A stretch of 64,000 nt of DNA, taken from an uncultured Gammaproteobacteria bacterium (GTDB lineage Bacteria; Pseudomonadota; Gammaproteobacteria; UBA6429; Thiohalophilaceae). Position numbers and translations under genes: made by a program. Every line of letters starts with the position of its first letter. The first letter of the stretch is position 1. The notes below the pieces were generated by a model. The model had not been told where the DNA came from, made no database searches, and saw only the letters and a list, made by a program, of their open reading frames with translations. Shown piece by piece: positions 18,181-26,875 of the stretch. Where the stretch lies: positions 620,001-684,000 of the forward strand of contig CALBTB010000009.1 of NCBI GenBank assembly GCA_937967995.1. The letters are read 5' to 3'.

Positions 18181-19214
18181 AATGAAATATGGAATCCTCC
18201 GCTGTGTAATTTATTCATGACCAGCATGGTAATGCAGGATGTCAGTTCCGCTTCCAGTTTGGAATTCTTGTTGTCGACGTATAAATCCAGTTCATCACAA
18301 CGCTTTACCATGTCTTTCATGACTTCATTGATACGATATTTATACTCGCCGGTCCATTTTTCAACGATATACATTATGGTCTTTCTCTCACGTCGTAAAT
18401 AACGCGAGGCTTTTTCTCCTGCATCATGTTCCGGCGTTACAAACAACTTTCTTAAATCGATGTCGAAAAACTCCGGGTAATCCATGCCATAGCGTTCACG
18501 TTTCTGATCGTAATATTCGCGCAAGGTCATTTTTATTTTTTCGATTGGGTACTCTGTGTATTTATTCCGCAACATCGGTTTCCTGTTACGCAAATCCGAC
18601 ATCACTTCATCGACAAACTCCAGTTTTTTCAGGGCCGGCCATTTATGATAGCGTCGTTTCCAGTCGGAGCGAGGATTCAGCCATACAGCAAACGTCTCGG
18701 CCCAGTCCTCGTGAGGATGGGCCTGTGCATACCAGCCGGGCAGATTAATCACAAACCGTTTGCTATAGGGTTTGGGCAGGTAAGTATCAGGATAGCGGGC
18801 TTTGGGATTGCCAAATACTTTTTTCCATTGCGGTAACTTATCCAGCTTGTAGGCATTCAATAATGCGTGCGCTGATTCATGGCGTAATAACATCATACAC
18901 CAGCGTGGATCGCCCCCTTCCACTTCCAGCATCATGTCCATTTCCAGTTTTTTCAGACGTGGATGTGCCAGGTAAAATGGAATCGACACACCGGGAATAC
19001 CATCCGGGCAATACCACTCATCGGAAATCCAGAAATGGGGTTGAAACAGGATCTGATGGCGCGCCAGCTCTGCATACAGGCGCTGAATCAGTTTTTCGAG
19101 CGGACTGTGCTGCAGCGTCAGGCCCAGGTCGCAGATGCGCCAGTCTAGTAAGGCCTCGTTACTGAGTCGGGTCCAGTTTTTCTTCGCCGCTGTTTTCTTC
19201 TTTTTAGCTGGCAT
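18177..19214 (-). CDS. Putative zinc metallopeptidase, partner of ATP-grasp enzyme
   Basis: 345 residues. A lysine-rich N-terminus (MPAKKKKTAAKKNW) is followed by a zincin core: RHESAHALLNAY (HExxH at about residue 113) and further on HPHEDWAETFAVWL. The second motif is nearly the same as HPWEDWAESWAHYL in the protein at 10635-11672, so the two share a catalytic fold despite otherwise different sequences; this one lacks the zinc ribbon. The stop overlaps the ATP-grasp start by 4 bp (ATGA), implying translational coupling and a joint function. Substrate is unknown; peptide processing or trimming is inferred only from the motif. Confidence 0.78.
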   Translation of the reverse strand: MPAKKKKTAAKKNWTRLSNEALLDWRICDLGLTLQHSPLEKLIQRLYAELARHQILFQPHFWISDEWYCPDGIPGVSIPFYLAHPRLKKLEMDMMLEVEGGDPRWCMMLLRHESAHALLNAYKLDKLPQWKKVFGNPKARYPDTYLPKPYSKRFVINLPGWYAQAHPHEDWAETFAVWLNPRSDWKRRYHKWPALKKLEFVDEVMSDLRNRKPMLRNKYTEYPIEKIKMTLREYYDQKRERYGMDYPEFFDIDLRKLFVTPEHDAGEKASRYLRRERKTIMYIVEKWTGEYKYRINEVMKDMVKRCDELDLYVDNKNSKLEAELTSCITMLVMNKLHSGGFHISL

Positions 19215-19231
19215 GTATGAAACAAATACCG

Positions 19232-20191
19232 TTACTCCAGTGACATCATTAGTTTCTCATTTACTGAGTTTTTTTCAAGTGTAATTAGCTCCTGTCTGGC
19301 AGGCAGGTCCTGAGGTGTTTTTATGTGCCATACCAGCCCCAGTTTTTGCAGCAGCATCAGTACCCACCAGCCCGGATCCGTCTGGTTATCACGAATACCA
19401 AGTAATGCAGAGTTTGGAAAGGCATGGTGGTTGTTATGCCAGCACTCCCCCATGGTAATCAGTCCACAAAACTGAATATTGAAGCCCTGTACAGCCGCAC
19501 CCTCTACATGCCACTCACGATGCCCGGTGTTATGCGCAAAATGGCCAATCAACCAGTGTCCTGTCACTGATACCGTAACCCGTAAACAGACACCCCAGAT
19601 GACCCATTCGATTCCACCAATAAAATAGAGAGCCAATGCAACCGGTAATTGTTGCCACATCCAGGTTTGTTCCATAAACCGATAAATGCGGTCAGTAGCA
19701 ATAGAATCTTCTGGCCGGAATAGTGGCGGATGTGCAAGATGAAGATCACAATGTAATTGCCAGAATCCGTCTCTTAAAATATTAGTCTTATGACCAAAAT
19801 ACGGATGACAACGTCGCTGCCGCTGTGCCCAGTCACGCAGATCATGTGTATACATCATGCCTAATGGTCCGGCCAGACCGACCAGCACACCGAAATAGAC
19901 AAACAGGTATTCCAGCCATTTGGGGCATTCATAACTGTTATGAATAAAACGCCGATGCATCCCTAACGAATGACCCAGGCACAGGGTAATGCCCGTTGTG
20001 ATCAGAAAAACCAGTAAATTTGTCAGTGAAAATGTATATGCGGCACCGATGATACCGATACTGGTCATGCTCATCACCCAGATGGACTTTACGGGTGACC
20101 AGACGACTTTACCCTGCCATGCGTTCGTGTCTGGCTGTGCGACTATTCGCGGGTTATCGTAAACCTGGCTGTTTGATTCAGAGACTTTCAT
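19232..20191 (-). CDS. Acyl-CoA/fatty acid desaturase (delta-9 type)
   Basis: About 319 residues from the ATG at 20191, chosen because GAGG lies 9 bp upstream; the upstream ATG at 20206 has no such site. The histidine boxes of membrane fatty acid desaturases are present: HSLGMHRRFIH, HDLRDWAQRQRRCHPYFGH and HNNHHAFP, separated by membrane helices. The expected reaction is introduction of a cis double bond into acyl chains. The start overlaps the upstream membrane START-like gene by 14 bp and the stop is 17 bp before the metallopeptidase start, so it sits in a probable five-gene minus-strand run. Substrate form (CoA or lipid-bound) cannot be read. Confidence 0.9.
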   Translation of the reverse strand: MKVSESNSQVYDNPRIVAQPDTNAWQGKVVWSPVKSIWVMSMTSIGIIGAAYTFSLTNLLVFLITTGITLCLGHSLGMHRRFIHNSYECPKWLEYLFVYFGVLVGLAGPLGMMYTHDLRDWAQRQRRCHPYFGHKTNILRDGFWQLHCDLHLAHPPLFRPEDSIATDRIYRFMEQTWMWQQLPVALALYFIGGIEWVIWGVCLRVTVSVTGHWLIGHFAHNTGHREWHVEGAAVQGFNIQFCGLITMGECWHNNHHAFPNSALLGIRDNQTDPGWWVLMLLQKLGLVWHIKTPQDLPARQELITLEKNSVNEKLMMSLE

Positions 20192-21107
20192 GGGCAATGA
20201 CCTCATCTATCAGAAATTCTGCGGTTTTACTGATGCCATAACGGGAAACCGGAGCAAAGTACCAGTACGGATCCAGTGTACGTTCATATTCAATATTCAG
20301 TGTGACCTGCGTGGTTGATGCATCGATTTGCTGTAATTGAATTTCGGTTCCCTGGAGTTTGAGATAATTCGAAAAATAACTGGTATCATCGAGAAAGGTG
20401 GTTTTAATTCGATTCGTATCTACCTGTGATATCTCCAGCAACATTCTGCCTTCATGCAGGTTCGTCACAAACCAGCGGTAATAACGAAAGTGTATTTCAT
20501 GCACGTCACCCGCGTTCAGGCTACCGGCCTTGATGTCATATGGCATGGGAAACAAATGCAGGAACCACGGACGCGAGGTACGTAAATCCATGGGTTGCAC
20601 CAGATTATGGTGAATCTGGTTAATACTCACCGGCACGACGCGTGTGACACTGACCTTTTCCTGGCGATCGAAGCTCCATTGAGGAAATACCCCTTCCAGT
20701 GATGAAATCAAAATCAATACAGGAAACAGCTGCATGGATAATCTGCCACGTTGATTCCTGGCGCGTTCACTGAAAAATTCAACCAGAAACATGATCAGAA
20801 TGATGATCAGATAGATCGGCATGAACATCACCACACAGACAAATCCTTCGAATAACACGATAGAACTGCCGAACATAATGATGAAGGCATCCATGATTCG
20901 AATCAGATAGCGCTTTTTCCAGCCTACCTCGCCGACCGGCCGTAACAAAATCAGTACCAGCGCGATGACAAACGGAATACCGACATATAACAGGGCGGAC
21001 TCATGGAACCGATAGCCAATAAGCAGGCGCACTGCCAGAGAAGCCAGTCCGATCATGACTAGCAGGAAAACCAGTCTGCCACGACGTGTATAAATGCTGG
21101 ATTTCAT
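20178..21107 (-). CDS. Membrane protein with C-terminal START/SRPBCC-like domain
   Basis: About 309 residues from the ATG at 21107, supported by AGGGAG 4 to 9 bp upstream. The N-terminal half has about four membrane helices (LVFLLVMIGLASLAVRLLIG, LLYVGIPFVIALVLIL, FIIMFGSSIVLFEGFVCVV, MPIYLIIILIMFLVEFF). The C-terminal half, with segments such as TQVTLNIEYERTLDPYWYFAP, looks like an SRPBCC/START lipid-binding fold. It overlaps the desaturase gene by 14 bp, suggesting a shared lipid-related process. I do not recognise a named family; the START-like call is by pattern only. Confidence 0.65.
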   Translation of the reverse strand: MKSSIYTRRGRLVFLLVMIGLASLAVRLLIGYRFHESALLYVGIPFVIALVLILLRPVGEVGWKKRYLIRIMDAFIIMFGSSIVLFEGFVCVVMFMPIYLIIILIMFLVEFFSERARNQRGRLSMQLFPVLILISSLEGVFPQWSFDRQEKVSVTRVVPVSINQIHHNLVQPMDLRTSRPWFLHLFPMPYDIKAGSLNAGDVHEIHFRYYRWFVTNLHEGRMLLEISQVDTNRIKTTFLDDTSYFSNYLKLQGTEIQLQQIDASTTQVTLNIEYERTLDPYWYFAPVSRYGISKTAEFLIDEVIAHESL

Positions 21108-21265
21108 AAGTCTCCCTTTTTTGTTCTGCACAGATATAAGCCTAGTCGGCAGACCGATATACAGCTTCCAGACAGATAATCCAGAACCATAAAATCTTAT
21201 TATTCCATTAATAACAATAGGTTACAGAACTCCTGAATGATAAATCAGGAGTCGAAACAGATGTT

Positions 21266-22279
21266 TCAGGCGATATCAGGCAGTGATTTGCGGTAATCAC
21301 CCGGTGACATTCCGATGATTTCCTTGAAAGCAGCATAAAAATTAGACTGGGATTTGAAGCCGGTTTCCAGGCTGATAGCCAGAATCGAAGCCTCCGGCTG
21401 GCTGGCCAGTAAAGCTTTTGCGGCCGTAACCCGTTGTTCGCGAATATAGCGTGAAAAACTCTTGCCGAAATGTACATTGATCAGCTCGGATAGCTGGTGA
21501 CTGGTCAGCGCCATGGCATCGGCGACCATCGCCAGATTGAGATTTTCATTCTGGTACAATTTCGCGTCGCGCATCAACTCATCAAGCTTTTTTGCCTGCT
21601 CATCAATATCAATATTTTTAAGTGTTGATGTTGTGTAACTGAGACTGGCGACAACCGCGATATCATTAAGCAGATCCGGAAAACTGATCAAAGCCATCAC
21701 AATCAACAAGAATGCAAGCGTAATACTATTGGCGTAGAAATAATAAAAGTAACTGTTATCAATATAGGGCACCAGGATGCCCATAGTCAGGACCAGAATA
21801 GCCATAATGGCAAAAAGACCGAAAAAAAACATCTCCACCTTGAAACGGGATCGCTGCGCACGCAGATTATAAATGAGGTTGGCAAACCACAATGAATAAG
21901 CTGTACCGACGACAAACAACAAAACAATTGCGATCTCATACTGCGGAATAAAATTCAGCAACAACGGTGTCAGATGCAGAATCAATAGCGGACTATTTTT
22001 CACGCCAGGTAACAATATGGCCCTGCTAAAGAGATAAAACATTGGTGGCGCCATTGTCAGCCAGAACCGGTATGAACCGCTCTCAAATAATTCGCTTTTA
22101 TTCAGTAAAAAATCGAGATGATGTAGCTGCAACAATGTTAATGTGAACAGTAAAGAAATACAGGAAGTGATGGCCAGCCAGGACTTATTGAGATTTTTAA
22201 AAAACAGCAGGTAAGCAAAGCACAATATTATCGCGCTAAAAATCGAAAAACCAAGACCGGTTATTGTTATTGTTGTCAT
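21266..22279 (-). CDS. Membrane-anchored AraC-family regulator
   Basis: 337 residues. The first 210 or so contain six to seven hydrophobic segments (for example FSIFSAIILCFAYLLFF and MFFFGLFAIMAILVLTMGILV). The C-terminus is an AraC DNA-binding domain: NLAMVADAMALTSHQLSELIN, then AISLETGFKSQSNFYAAFKEIIGMSPGDYR. Membrane-embedded AraC proteins sense signals in or across the inner membrane. It starts 11 bp after the stop of the 282-residue unknown gene upstream, so the two are an operon. Just past the stop is an 8-bp inverted repeat (21229-21252) without a T-tract, so termination there is uncertain. Targets could be the lipid genes that follow; that is inference. Confidence 0.87.
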   Translation of the reverse strand: MTTITITGLGFSIFSAIILCFAYLLFFKNLNKSWLAITSCISLLFTLTLLQLHHLDFLLNKSELFESGSYRFWLTMAPPMFYLFSRAILLPGVKNSPLLILHLTPLLLNFIPQYEIAIVLLFVVGTAYSLWFANLIYNLRAQRSRFKVEMFFFGLFAIMAILVLTMGILVPYIDNSYFYYFYANSITLAFLLIVMALISFPDLLNDIAVVASLSYTTSTLKNIDIDEQAKKLDELMRDAKLYQNENLNLAMVADAMALTSHQLSELINVHFGKSFSRYIREQRVTAAKALLASQPEASILAISLETGFKSQSNFYAAFKEIIGMSPGDYRKSLPDIA

Positions 22280-22290
22280 ATCGTTATAAG

Positions 22291-23139
22291 TTATGAATCA
22301 TTGGCACGACGCATACGCGCCTCGACCCGCGCACTGTTCATCAATTCCATATCTATGATTTCAGGATACAAAGGGTAAAACCGATCTATATCAAAGGCAT
22401 ACTGGCGTGCTGCCTGCTCCAGCCGTTGTCTCACGTCTACTGGTAACCCACCGAGCATTAATAACCGTGGTGCCAGACGTTCAATATACAGATCACACAA
22501 GCGCTGCTGATCCTCTTCCTGCCAGTCTTCACTGATCAGGCAGGGCGGAAAATTTTCCGAATTCGAAATCTGCCGGTCAATCCAGACTGCACGTGGACTG
22601 GAACCCGCACGTTCTTCAATTAGCCTTTCCAGGCGGTAATTAATAGGTGGGACATATTCATCCTGCTCGACAGACTGCGTATCGTCAATTTTAAGCTGGG
22701 CAGATGGCATGGCGAACCAGAGTAGTTCAGGCGTTGGTGTTTGCTGGTTGTATTCGATGTGAGTTTGTAAGAGTGCCAGCGGGCTATTGTCCTGACTGTC
22801 CAGCAGCCAGTATTCATATCGATCCGCCGCTGCAAACGGAACTGTCGCCGTGATTAATGTTTCGTAGAGTTCCTGAACTATATTTCGAATAGCATCAGGT
22901 TCCAGAACGGGATGAATCGGCTGGTGTTTCAGGGTTTTCTGTTCAATGGTAGCGACCAGCGAATAGTTCTTGCGTGGATCATCGGAGAAGCTGTTATCGA
23001 GCTGATCAGGATCAACCAGGGCGTATCGAATTGCCCAGTTTTCGCCATCCAGGCTGATGGCACGTGCCCTGCCGAAGTCCGCGATCTGAACAACCCCGAC
23101 GAAAGGTAATAACAATCGCCTGGAATACATCCTTATCAT
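22291..23139 (-). CDS. Conserved-looking protein of unknown function
   Basis: 282 residues starting at an ATG at 23139 (another ATG at 23130). I do not recognise the family. It has no signal peptide or membrane helix. The composition is acidic, with Tyr- and Pro-rich stretches (ELLWFAMPSAQLKID, FYPLYPEIIDMELM), and the C-terminus is helical and basic (NSARVEARMRRAND). It is upstream of and in operon with the membrane-anchored AraC regulator, which suggests a role in that signalling unit. The long uninterrupted frame and tight spacing support that it is real. Confidence 0.6.
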   Translation of the reverse strand: MIRMYSRRLLLPFVGVVQIADFGRARAISLDGENWAIRYALVDPDQLDNSFSDDPRKNYSLVATIEQKTLKHQPIHPVLEPDAIRNIVQELYETLITATVPFAAADRYEYWLLDSQDNSPLALLQTHIEYNQQTPTPELLWFAMPSAQLKIDDTQSVEQDEYVPPINYRLERLIEERAGSSPRAVWIDRQISNSENFPPCLISEDWQEEDQQRLCDLYIERLAPRLLMLGGLPVDVRQRLEQAARQYAFDIDRFYPLYPEIIDMELMNSARVEARMRRANDS

Positions 23140-23255
23140 TACAGGCGACGTCTTTGTTCCATCAAAAGATTACACCGTGCTGTCGCATGTAGCACCGGTC
23201 ACGTTATCAAGATGAAATAGCCGCGCGTACCTGATGGCCGCGCGGCCAGATTTCA

Positions 23256-23417
23256 TTAGGGTTTCTTGGGAGTGCTGTAAGGTACTTCTTTCTGGAGCGG
23301 TTCCCAGCTGGTTTCATAGCCAACGAAGCCCTTATCATTCGGTGCTTTCTGGCGGGTTGTTACAAAGCGTGACTTACCCTCTGGAACCTTGGGTCTTTCT
23401 TTAGGTGCATCGCTCAT
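23256..23417 (-). CDS. Small 53-residue protein, unknown function
   Basis: An ATG at 23417 preceded by AGGAGT about 7 bp upstream opens a 53-codon frame ending TAA at 23256. The product starts MSDAPKERPKVPEGKSRF and ends QKEVPYSTPKKP. It is hydrophilic, Lys- and Pro-rich, without Cys, and probably disordered or nucleic-acid or protein binding. It is flanked by the HIT gene (50 bp upstream in transcription) and lies at the end of the apr-adjacent minus-strand group. The strong ribosome binding site and clean frame support expression; function unknown. Confidence 0.65.
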   Translation of the reverse strand: MSDAPKERPKVPEGKSRFVTTRQKAPNDKGFVGYETSWEPLQKEVPYSTPKKP

Positions 23418-23466
23418 TATGATCACTCCTCAAATGGTTAAAGTTAACTGATGACAATTATACTTA

Positions 23467-23880
23467 CTAACGTTTGTAATGTCCCTTTTTGGGAATCACA
23501 TGCCGCACACCCCCCTGGGGGTTTTCCACGTCGCCCTCATAACGGGGAATGACGTGAATGTGGACATGAAAAATACTTTGCCCGGCTGCCTGACCAACAT
23601 TAACACCGATGTTGTAACCGTCAGGCTGAAATTCTTCGTCCAGCAACTTACGCTCTTCAATGATCAATTCCATACAGGCGTTGATCTCTTCGGGCGTCAG
23701 GTCAAAAAAACTGGCGACATGACGCCGCGGTATAATCAGTGTGTGCCCCGGGTTTACTGCATAAGTATCTCGGGCACTATAAGCAAGTTCCTTTTGCAGC
23801 GACACTCCCCGTGGGTCAGTGCAAAACAGGCATGGGTTATTCGGGTCTCGTTTTTTTTCTGCTTTTGCTTCAGACGACAA
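23467..23880 (-). CDS. HIT-family nucleotide hydrolase/transferase
   Basis: 137 residues with the histidine triad HVHIHVIPRYEGD near the C-terminus and an upstream CLFC motif resembling the zinc-binding pair of some HIT proteins. HIT enzymes hydrolyse or transfer nucleotidyl groups (AMP-lysine, Ap4A, adenylylated metabolites). The start is a TTG at 23880 with GGGAG 8 bp upstream; the only nearby ATG is out of frame and an in-frame stop is close by. Position behind aprMBA makes a role in AMP or APS turnover an attractive but unproved idea. Confidence 0.9.
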   Translation of the reverse strand: MSSEAKAEKKRDPNNPCLFCTDPRGVSLQKELAYSARDTYAVNPGHTLIIPRRHVASFFDLTPEEINACMELIIEERKLLDEEFQPDGYNIGVNVGQAAGQSIFHVHIHVIPRYEGDVENPQGGVRHVIPKKGHYKR

Positions 23881-23920
23881 ACTTCAACTCCCATTCGCCT
23901 AACTCACTTAACCTGTCCAA

Positions 23921-24445
23921 CTACTGCACTGGCACTTTAACAGTACCTGCAACGTCCGGAACTTCCTCAACCTTGCCGCCGGACTCTATCTCTTCCTTTG
24001 TCGCATCACGGACGGTTTTAATCTCAAGTCGAAAGATAACTTCTCTGCCGCAAAGGGGATTGTTACCGTCGAATGTCACCGTCTTTTTGTCCACTCTGGT
24101 GACCAGAAACGACTTGGTCTGGCCTTTATCGTTTTCCATTAAAATGGACATGCCCACTTCACGATATTCCTCTGGCACATTCTGTATGGGCTCGATAATC
24201 ACGAGAGATTCGTCCCTGGGTCCATACAACTGGTTACAATCGATCGGTACTTCGATCACATCACCTGCCAGCCGGCCTTCCAGTTCCGCGGTCACAGCAG
24301 GTGCCAGTACTTCGGTAACACCATGAACATAACCCAGTGGATACTCGACCTCGGTCAGTACAGTCCCCGACTTTTTATCGATGACCTTGTACGTTAGCTC
24401 AACGTACTTGTTGTCACCAACTGCGTCTTCAATTTGTTCGTTCAT
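23921..24445 (-). CDS. FKBP-type peptidyl-prolyl isomerase, SlyD-like
   Basis: 174 residues. The N-terminal FKBP pattern VELTYKVIDKKSGTVL...YPLGYVHG, then LEGRLAGDVIEVPI and the inserted-in-flap region, matches SlyD-type FKBPs; VTFDGNNPLCGREVIFRLEI is the typical FKBP end. There is no His/Cys-rich metal-binding tail as in E. coli SlyD. It follows the 130-residue gene by 24 bp. The likely role is folding help; a link to assembly of the Apr enzymes is only suggested by proximity. Confidence 0.88.
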   Translation of the reverse strand: MNEQIEDAVGDNKYVELTYKVIDKKSGTVLTEVEYPLGYVHGVTEVLAPAVTAELEGRLAGDVIEVPIDCNQLYGPRDESLVIIEPIQNVPEEYREVGMSILMENDKGQTKSFLVTRVDKKTVTFDGNNPLCGREVIFRLEIKTVRDATKEEIESGGKVEEVPDVAGTVKVPVQ

Positions 24446-24469
24446 TTTACTGGTTTTATAACTGTATTA

Positions 24470-24862
24470 TCAGAATATTGAGGCGCCAAAAATTTTGACT
24501 TCGCCATCCTCATATCCGAGCACCATACGACCCAGCCACTCACCTTCTCTTTTGGTGCTGCGAACACGATACAGTATCGTGACATGCTCACCGCGGCGAA
24601 TCGTACCCAGATAATCGTATTCTTTGGCCAGGTTTCTGGTCAGCTCACTTTTGGCAAACTGTTTACCGATTTCCACTTCATTCAGGCCAAATAACAAATT
24701 GTATGAAAACTTGCGAACAAATTTGCCGTACTGCCCTTTATTGGAGTATTTAATCAGGTCTTCCCACATAGGATGGGCGATGGCCAGCAACTCCTCATCA
24801 GGCATATTGATGATATTTGACTGATTTTGTGTCGTCATTGATGCTTCAGATGTCATATTCAT
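24470..24862 (-). CDS. 130-residue protein, unknown function
   Basis: A soluble protein of 130 residues from the ATG at 24862 (a later ATG at 24838 is possible). The central region (HPMWEDLIKYSNKGQYGKFVRKFSYNLLFGLNEVEIGKQF) is helical and the end (EGEWLGRMVLGYEDGEVKIFG) looks like beta strands. I cannot assign a family with confidence. It is the first gene after the apr terminator and precedes FKBP and HIT genes in the same direction, so it may start a separate transcript. Confidence 0.6.
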   Translation of the reverse strand: MNMTSEASMTTQNQSNIINMPDEELLAIAHPMWEDLIKYSNKGQYGKFVRKFSYNLLFGLNEVEIGKQFAKSELTRNLAKEYDYLGTIRRGEHVTILYRVRSTKREGEWLGRMVLGYEDGEVKIFGASIF

Positions 24863-24941
24863 GATTCAGTTTCACCAGTTAATACAGATTCAGGTTCGTT
24901 AAAAATTATCCGTAATAAAGGCTGAAAACCATTCCTTCCGT

Positions 24942-24986
24942 AAAAAAAACACCAGCAACCCCTTTCGTACAAGAAGTTGCTGGTGT
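24942..24986 (-). terminator. Rho-independent terminator after aprA
   Basis: On the minus strand an 11-bp perfect stem (ACACCAGCAAC paired with GTTGCTGGTGT, 24976-24986 and 24949-24959) with a 16-nt loop is followed by an eight-T tract (24942-24949 on the plus strand read as A). It lies 24 bp past the aprA stop codon, so it ends the aprMBA transcript and separates it from the downstream accessory genes. Confidence 0.93.
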
Positions 24987-25009
24987 ATCACAGCCATTAC
25001 TGCATGGAT

Positions 25010-26875
25010 TTACTCGTTATCACCCACCAGGTGATAGCAAGGAGCTTTCTCCATTGTGTATTCACCTGTGTTTGGATCACGACGTGAAACCGTCAGCACA
25101 TGCCAGTTGTCATCATCCAGCTTCAGCGCATCACCACGGTAGTAGTAACCGGGCCAACGCGTTTCCTTACGGAACAACGTATGATGCATAACTGATTCTG
25201 ATGTGCGATGACGGTGCTTTAATTCCCATGCACGCATGAGTTCGTGATAGTCCTTCGCAGCAACCTTTTCCAGATCTTCTTCCATAATTCTCAGTTTCTT
25301 CAGACCGATATTCAGAAGCTTGTCGTTGGTCATGTAGTTAACGCTGGCGCCACCACAGTATTCATCCATCAGCTTCTGCAGACGGTCCAGACCCTGGCGT
25401 GGGTTGATGTAGTTAGGATTAACTTCACCCGCCGTGATTTCATTACGATACATCTTGTAATGTTCCATCGGCTTGAAGATTTCTTTCTTGCGATCACTGA
25501 TCTGCTGTTCAGAAACCCGAATGCCTTCGGCTTTACCATCGTCGATGTACTGACAGGCAGCCTTGGCAGCCAGACGACCTTCGGTAAAGGAACCGGAAGA
25601 GAACGCGTGAGGCGTACCACCAACGGCGTCACCGGCACCGAACAGACCTTCAACGGTTGTCATACGGTTGTAGCCCCAGAAATATTCATCTGGTGATACA
25701 TCTTCAGGACCTGAACACCATGCGCCACAACCGGTCGCATGTGAACCCATTACATAAGGCTCAGAGGTAGTCAGTTCCGGGTTTTCGTACTTGGGATCCA
25801 CGTCGGTGGCAGCCCACAGGACGGCCTGACCAACGGTCATACCCAGGAAGTTATGCCAGCCAATCTCTTCCAGGTGTGGATCCTGGAACGCTTCCATGGT
25901 GACCATGTGAATCGGACCACGACCGGCATTTACTTCGTTAATCAAAGCATGGTTACGCAGACAGGTCGGAATTGGACGGTGTGTACGGTGAGACACTTCC
26001 GGATCCAGGTATTCCTTACCCACCATCTTCTGCAGTTCCGGGAACCACTTTGACTCATACTCTTCGCCGTAGGCGTTCTGGGTATAAGTTTTCAGATGCA
26101 GGAAGTATGCACCAACCGGGCCGTAACCGTCTTTGAAACGAGCCAGTACGATACGGTTTTCCATCTGTGTCATTTTGGCACCGGCACCAATCAACAGGCC
26201 ATAAGCTGAACCGGATGACCATGGTGCGTACCAGACGCGACCTGCACCTTCACCCACGGAACGTGGCTTGAAGATGTTGGAGGCACCACCGGCACCAACG
26301 ATAACAGTCTTGGACTTGAATACGTGGTAGTTACCGGTACGGACGTTGAAACCAACGGCACCCGCAACACGGTTTTCTTTCGCTTCGTCCATTAACAGGT
26401 GAGTTACACAGATACGGTTATAAACCTTGTCAGCAGACTTTTTCGCCGCTTCAGCAACGATAGGCTTATAAGATTCACCGTGAATCATGATCTGCCAGCG
26501 ACCTTCACGCTGATAAGTACCCGTCTTCGGATTACGCATTAATGGCAGACCCCATTCCTCGAACTGATGCACAGCCGAGTCAACGTGACGCGCCATATCA
26601 AACAGCAGGTCTTCACGGACCATACCCATCAGGTCGATACGCGCATAACGCACGTGATCTTCCGGATTGTTCTCACCGAAACGTGTTCCCATGTAGCAGT
26701 TGATGGCGTACAAGCCTTGCGCAACCGCACCGGAACGATCGATGTTTGCTTTCTCAGCGATAACAATCTTCTTGTCCTGACCCCAGTATCGTGCTTCAAA
26801 AGCCGCACCGGTACCACCCAGGCCTGCACCACAGACCAGGATATCAATGTTGTCTTCTACGATAGTTTTAGCCAT
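25010..26875 (-). CDS. aprA: Adenylylsulfate reductase, alpha subunit
   Basis: 621 residues, the expected length for AprA. The N-terminal dinucleotide-binding motif VCGAGLGGTGAAFEARYWG marks the FAD site; further family blocks are GHGESYKP-like IMIHGESYKPIVAEAA, HRTHRPIPTCLRNHALINEV and GSHATGCGAWCSGPEDVSP. AprA with AprB interconverts APS and sulfite plus AMP using FAD; with AprM and no visible Dsr or Sat genes in the window, the oxidative direction (sulfite to APS) is inferred. The start overlaps the aprB stop by one base (TAATG). It is the last gene of aprMBA. Confidence 0.97.
   Translation of the reverse strand: MAKTIVEDNIDILVCGAGLGGTGAAFEARYWGQDKKIVIAEKANIDRSGAVAQGLYAINCYMGTRFGENNPEDHVRYARIDLMGMVREDLLFDMARHVDSAVHQFEEWGLPLMRNPKTGTYQREGRWQIMIHGESYKPIVAEAAKKSADKVYNRICVTHLLMDEAKENRVAGAVGFNVRTGNYHVFKSKTVIVGAGGASNIFKPRSVGEGAGRVWYAPWSSGSAYGLLIGAGAKMTQMENRIVLARFKDGYGPVGAYFLHLKTYTQNAYGEEYESKWFPELQKMVGKEYLDPEVSHRTHRPIPTCLRNHALINEVNAGRGPIHMVTMEAFQDPHLEEIGWHNFLGMTVGQAVLWAATDVDPKYENPELTTSEPYVMGSHATGCGAWCSGPEDVSPDEYFWGYNRMTTVEGLFGAGDAVGGTPHAFSSGSFTEGRLAAKAACQYIDDGKAEGIRVSEQQISDRKKEIFKPMEHYKMYRNEITAGEVNPNYINPRQGLDRLQKLMDEYCGGASVNYMTNDKLLNIGLKKLRIMEEDLEKVAAKDYHELMRAWELKHRHRTSESVMHHTLFRKETRWPGYYYRGDALKLDDDNWHVLTVSRRDPNTGEYTMEKAPCYHLVGDNE

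Noticed and set aside
23739..24326. 195-codon plus-strand frame
   Set aside because: Crosses two convincing minus-strand genes (HIT and FKBP); low-complexity Ser/Thr-rich shadow.
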